DNA of 64,000 bases from Marihabitans asiaticum (GTDB taxonomy: Bacteria > Actinomycetota > Actinomycetes > Actinomycetales > Dermatophilaceae): positions 620,001 through 684,000 of the forward strand of contig NZ_VIUW01000002.1 in NCBI RefSeq assembly GCF_007828725.1, in the 5' to 3' direction. The first letter of the stretch is position 1. Every line of letters begins with the position of its first letter. Position numbers and translations under genes: made by a program. A model generated the notes under the pieces. That model had not been told where the DNA came from and ran no database searches. It was given only the letters and a program-made list of their open reading frames with translations. This document shows positions 62,400 through 64,000 of this stretch, in pieces.

Positions 62400-63019
62400 C
62401 CGGCCATCGTCGCAGCCCGGCCGAGGACGAACCAGCTCCAGGGAGTGGCGACCGGCCCCGCCTCCTGGGCCCGCAGCGCCGAGGCGTTCAGTCCGGCCGA
62501 GGCCAGCAGGGCAGGGATGTCACGGTCGACGTGGCAGCCACCGGCGACCGGGCCCCACACCGGCTGCATCGCCGACTGCACCCGGGCCATGGCAGGGCGG
62601 GGCGAGCGGCAGTGCTCCACTAGGTGGAGCGCCCCACCCGGCCTGAGCACCCGCGCGGTCTCGGCCAGCGCCGACCCGAGGTCGGGGATCGTGCATAGGG
62701 TCCACGTCGAGACGACGGCATCGACGCTGTTGTCCGGAATGTCGATGGAAGCGCCGTCGAGCCCGGTGCGTTCGACCGGCCGACCGAAGGCCGCCCGTCG
62801 GTCCGCCGACATCTCCCACGCGAGGTCCGAGGGCTCCACCGCGAGGACCCGGGTCACCCCTTCGCCGTAGTGCTCGAGGTTGCGCCCGCTGCCGAAGCCC
62901 AGCTCGATCACTACCCCCGTTACCGGCGCGCACACGGCCCGTCGCCACGGCGCGGTGAGCTCACCACCACAGGTGAGGTCGATAAGGCGCGGGACCACCC
63001 GCTCCTCCCACCAGCCCAT
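62396..63019 (-). CDS. Class I SAM-dependent methyltransferase
   Basis: A 207-residue methyltransferase. GVVIELGFGSGRNLEHYG is motif I; VLAVEPSDLAWEMS motif II; DAVVSTWTLCTIPDL motif III; RVLRPGGALHLVEH motif IV. Acceptor unknown. The ATG at 63019 overlaps the GNAT stop (TGATG); its end overlaps the HAD gene. Confidence 0.9.
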   Translation of the reverse strand: MGWWEERVVPRLIDLTCGGELTAPWRRAVCAPVTGVVIELGFGSGRNLEHYGEGVTRVLAVEPSDLAWEMSADRRAAFGRPVERTGLDGASIDIPDNSVDAVVSTWTLCTIPDLGSALAETARVLRPGGALHLVEHCRSPRPAMARVQSAMQPVWGPVAGGCHVDRDIPALLASAGLNASALRAQEAGPVATPWSWFVLGRAATMAG

Positions 63020-63513
63020 CACTTACCCTTCCCCGGCCGGGTCGAACCGACGTAGCAGAACATCGGCTCGCCGTCGTCGAGATGGCTGAAGCCATGCCGC
63101 TCGTAGAACCGCCGCGCCCCCAGATCGGGTCCATCGACGTTGATCTGCATCTCCTCGGCGCCAGCGGCGGAGCAGTACGACCTGGCCGACTCGAGGAGCG
63201 CCGACCCCACCCCTGCACTTCGACGCGAGGGTACGACGTAGAGCTCTTCGAGCTGGGCGAGCGGCCCCAGGAAGTACGGGGTCGGTCGAAGGGTGACCAT
63301 CGCGAAACCGACCGCAACCCCGCCCTGCTCTGCCAGGTGCACGACGATGTCCTCTCGATCAAGCAGCGTGCCGAAGCGAGACTCGAAGGCAGCGGCGGCA
63401 GGATCTGGGTCGCCGAACTCGGTGTTGAAGTCGTGCAGGAGGAAAGCGACGAGTGAGGAGTCTGCCGCGCGCGCCCGCCGGATCGAGGTACGCACCCCCC
63501 GATGCAAGCACAT
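63019..63513 (-). CDS. GNAT acetyltransferase
   Basis: A 164-residue GNAT. IRRARAADSSLVAFLLHDFNTEFGDP, LEELYVVPSRRSAGVGSALLESAR (motif A for acetyl-CoA) and DLGARRFYERHGFS are clear. First gene of the coupled GNAT-methyltransferase-HAD operon. The start may be ATG 63513 or GTG 63495 behind a GGGGGG tract. It is divergent from the short gene at 63527 with only 13 bp between, so promoters overlap. Confidence 0.87.
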   Translation of the reverse strand: MCLHRGVRTSIRRARAADSSLVAFLLHDFNTEFGDPDPAAAAFESRFGTLLDREDIVVHLAEQGGVAVGFAMVTLRPTPYFLGPLAQLEELYVVPSRRSAGVGSALLESARSYCSAAGAEEMQINVDGPDLGARRFYERHGFSHLDDGEPMFCYVGSTRPGKGK

Positions 63514-63526
63514 ATCCTCGGGCCAC

Positions 63527-63802
63527 GTGAGCGAAGACCTCGACCCTGAGTCCCCGGGCGGGTTGGGTCCGGGCGTCGACCCCGAGGACCTGGCGACGAC
63601 CCTGCGCGTGCTCGGGACGCTCCACGAGCTGCCCGCAGGTCATCCCGACATCGCCGCGGTCAAGCGGGCCAGCGGCACGATGTACAACCGGGTGCGTAAG
63701 GCGGCCCGCCGCGCCGCCCGTCGGGCAGAGCGCGACCCGATGATCGCCCGCGACGAGGCGATCCTCGCGTTCTCCGGGGCGGTCCACGCCGTCACCGCTT
63801 GA
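63527..63802 (+). CDS. Short protein resembling the N-terminus of large SDR proteins
   Basis: A 91-residue basic protein. DPEDLATTLRVLGTLHELPAGHPDIAAVKRASGTMYNRVRKAARRAARR is like the N-terminal helical region that precedes the Rossmann domain in some long actinobacterial short-chain dehydrogenases, but the frame stops after AFSGAVHAVTA and no dehydrogenase follows. It may be a truncated gene or a genuine short relative. TATCCT eight bases before the GTG fits a leaderless start. It overlaps the convergent YbaK gene by 11 bp. Confidence 0.6.
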   Translation: MSEDLDPESPGGLGPGVDPEDLATTLRVLGTLHELPAGHPDIAAVKRASGTMYNRVRKAARRAARRAERDPMIARDEAILAFSGAVHAVTA

Positions 63803-64000
63803 CGGCCGAGACGGACGCCGAGGTGAGCGCCACGAGGTCCGCCGGGGCGAGCTCGACGTCGAGGCCGCGACGCCCTCCGCTGACGAGCACGCTCTCGTGG
63901 GTGAGCGCGGACTCGTCGACGACGGTGCGCAGCGGACGCTTCTGCCCCAGGGGGGAGATCCCCCCGACGACGTAGCCCGTGGTCCGCTCGGCGAGCCCGG
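63792..64000 (-). CDS. YbaK/EbsC-type Cys-tRNA(Pro) deacylase (N-terminus beyond window)
   Basis: Only the last 68 residues are visible. TTGYVVGGISPLGQKRP is the conserved GGxSPxGxK motif of the YbaK/ProX editing domain, followed by VVDESALTHESVLVSGGRRGLDVELAPADLVALT. The enzyme removes Cys mis-charged on tRNA(Pro). The gene begins outside the window. Confidence 0.88.
   Translation of the reverse strand, partial: GLAERTTGYVVGGISPLGQKRPLRTVVDESALTHESVLVSGGRRGLDVELAPADLVALTSASVSAVKR

Overview
The window is very GC-rich, gene-dense chromosomal DNA from an actinomycete. The gene content (thiamine and ectoine ABC systems, Mca-like LmbE amidase, DUF4235 protein, long PEP carboxylase, PPDK, two-domain NAD synthetase) and the very frequent leaderless starts behind a TANNNT -10 box fit Micrococcales, perhaps an Intrasporangiaceae/Janibacter-like organism; that placement is inference. 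No rRNA, tRNA, phage, integrase, transposase or CRISPR array was seen.

Layout: 1-6.5 kb holds an APC permease (cut by the window edge), a secreted lipase, an SRPBCC gene remnant, ppc and an LmbE-family deacetylase. 6.5-10.1 kb holds DinB-like, hypothetical, flavodoxin and frameshifted MOSC genes. 10.1-13.7 kb is a TPP-riboswitch-controlled thiamine ABC operon. 13.7-18.8 kb has a DUF4235 protein, quinone oxidoreductase, a MITE-like inverted-repeat element, a KstD-like flavoprotein and a membrane metallophosphoesterase. 18.8-28.5 kb has a Suc_Fer-like protein, a JmjC/cupin oxygenase coupled to an Asp/Gly/Ala-repeat peptide, an enoyl-reductase-like protein, two GNATs, a crotonase, a lactonase-like propeller, a secreted protein and an MFS exporter. 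28.5-38.7 kb has ppdK, a LysR regulator, nadE, an MFS carrier, a class III aminotransferase and an aldo/keto reductase. 38.9-42.1 kb is an ehuBCDA-type ectoine import operon. 42.1-48.8 kb runs entirely on the minus strand: ahpC, ahpF, cupin, then esterase, Baeyer-Villiger monooxygenase and SDR. 49-54.7 kb has an amidohydrolase, a 45-bp tandem repeat, a TPR protein, a SmtB-type zinc sensor coupled to a His/Cys-rich metallothionein-like protein, fumC and a YfcE-type phosphodiesterase. 54.2-64 kb has a small secreted Cys protein, DUF5701-like and LOG proteins, a TetR/sterol-desaturase pair, an Mca-like amidase, a trans-sulfuration enzyme, two putative IdeR-box genes (one ferritin) and a GNAT-methyltransferase-HAD operon.

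The most interesting items are: (1) the smtB-like/metallothionein-like operon at 51.1-51.8 kb, where the sensor shows the exact D-x-H...H-x-x-E alpha5 zinc-site spacing; (2) an octamer, CGAAGGGG, present about 80 times on both strands, inside and between genes and sometimes as inverted pairs forming hairpins; (3) the Asp/Gly/Ala-repeat peptide whose stop codon abuts the start of a JmjC-type oxygenase; (4) a roughly 250-bp non-coding element with 78-bp inverted repeats; (5) paired iron boxes in front of a small Cys-rich basic protein and a ferritin. Two genes carry single-base homopolymer indels that could be sequencing errors.
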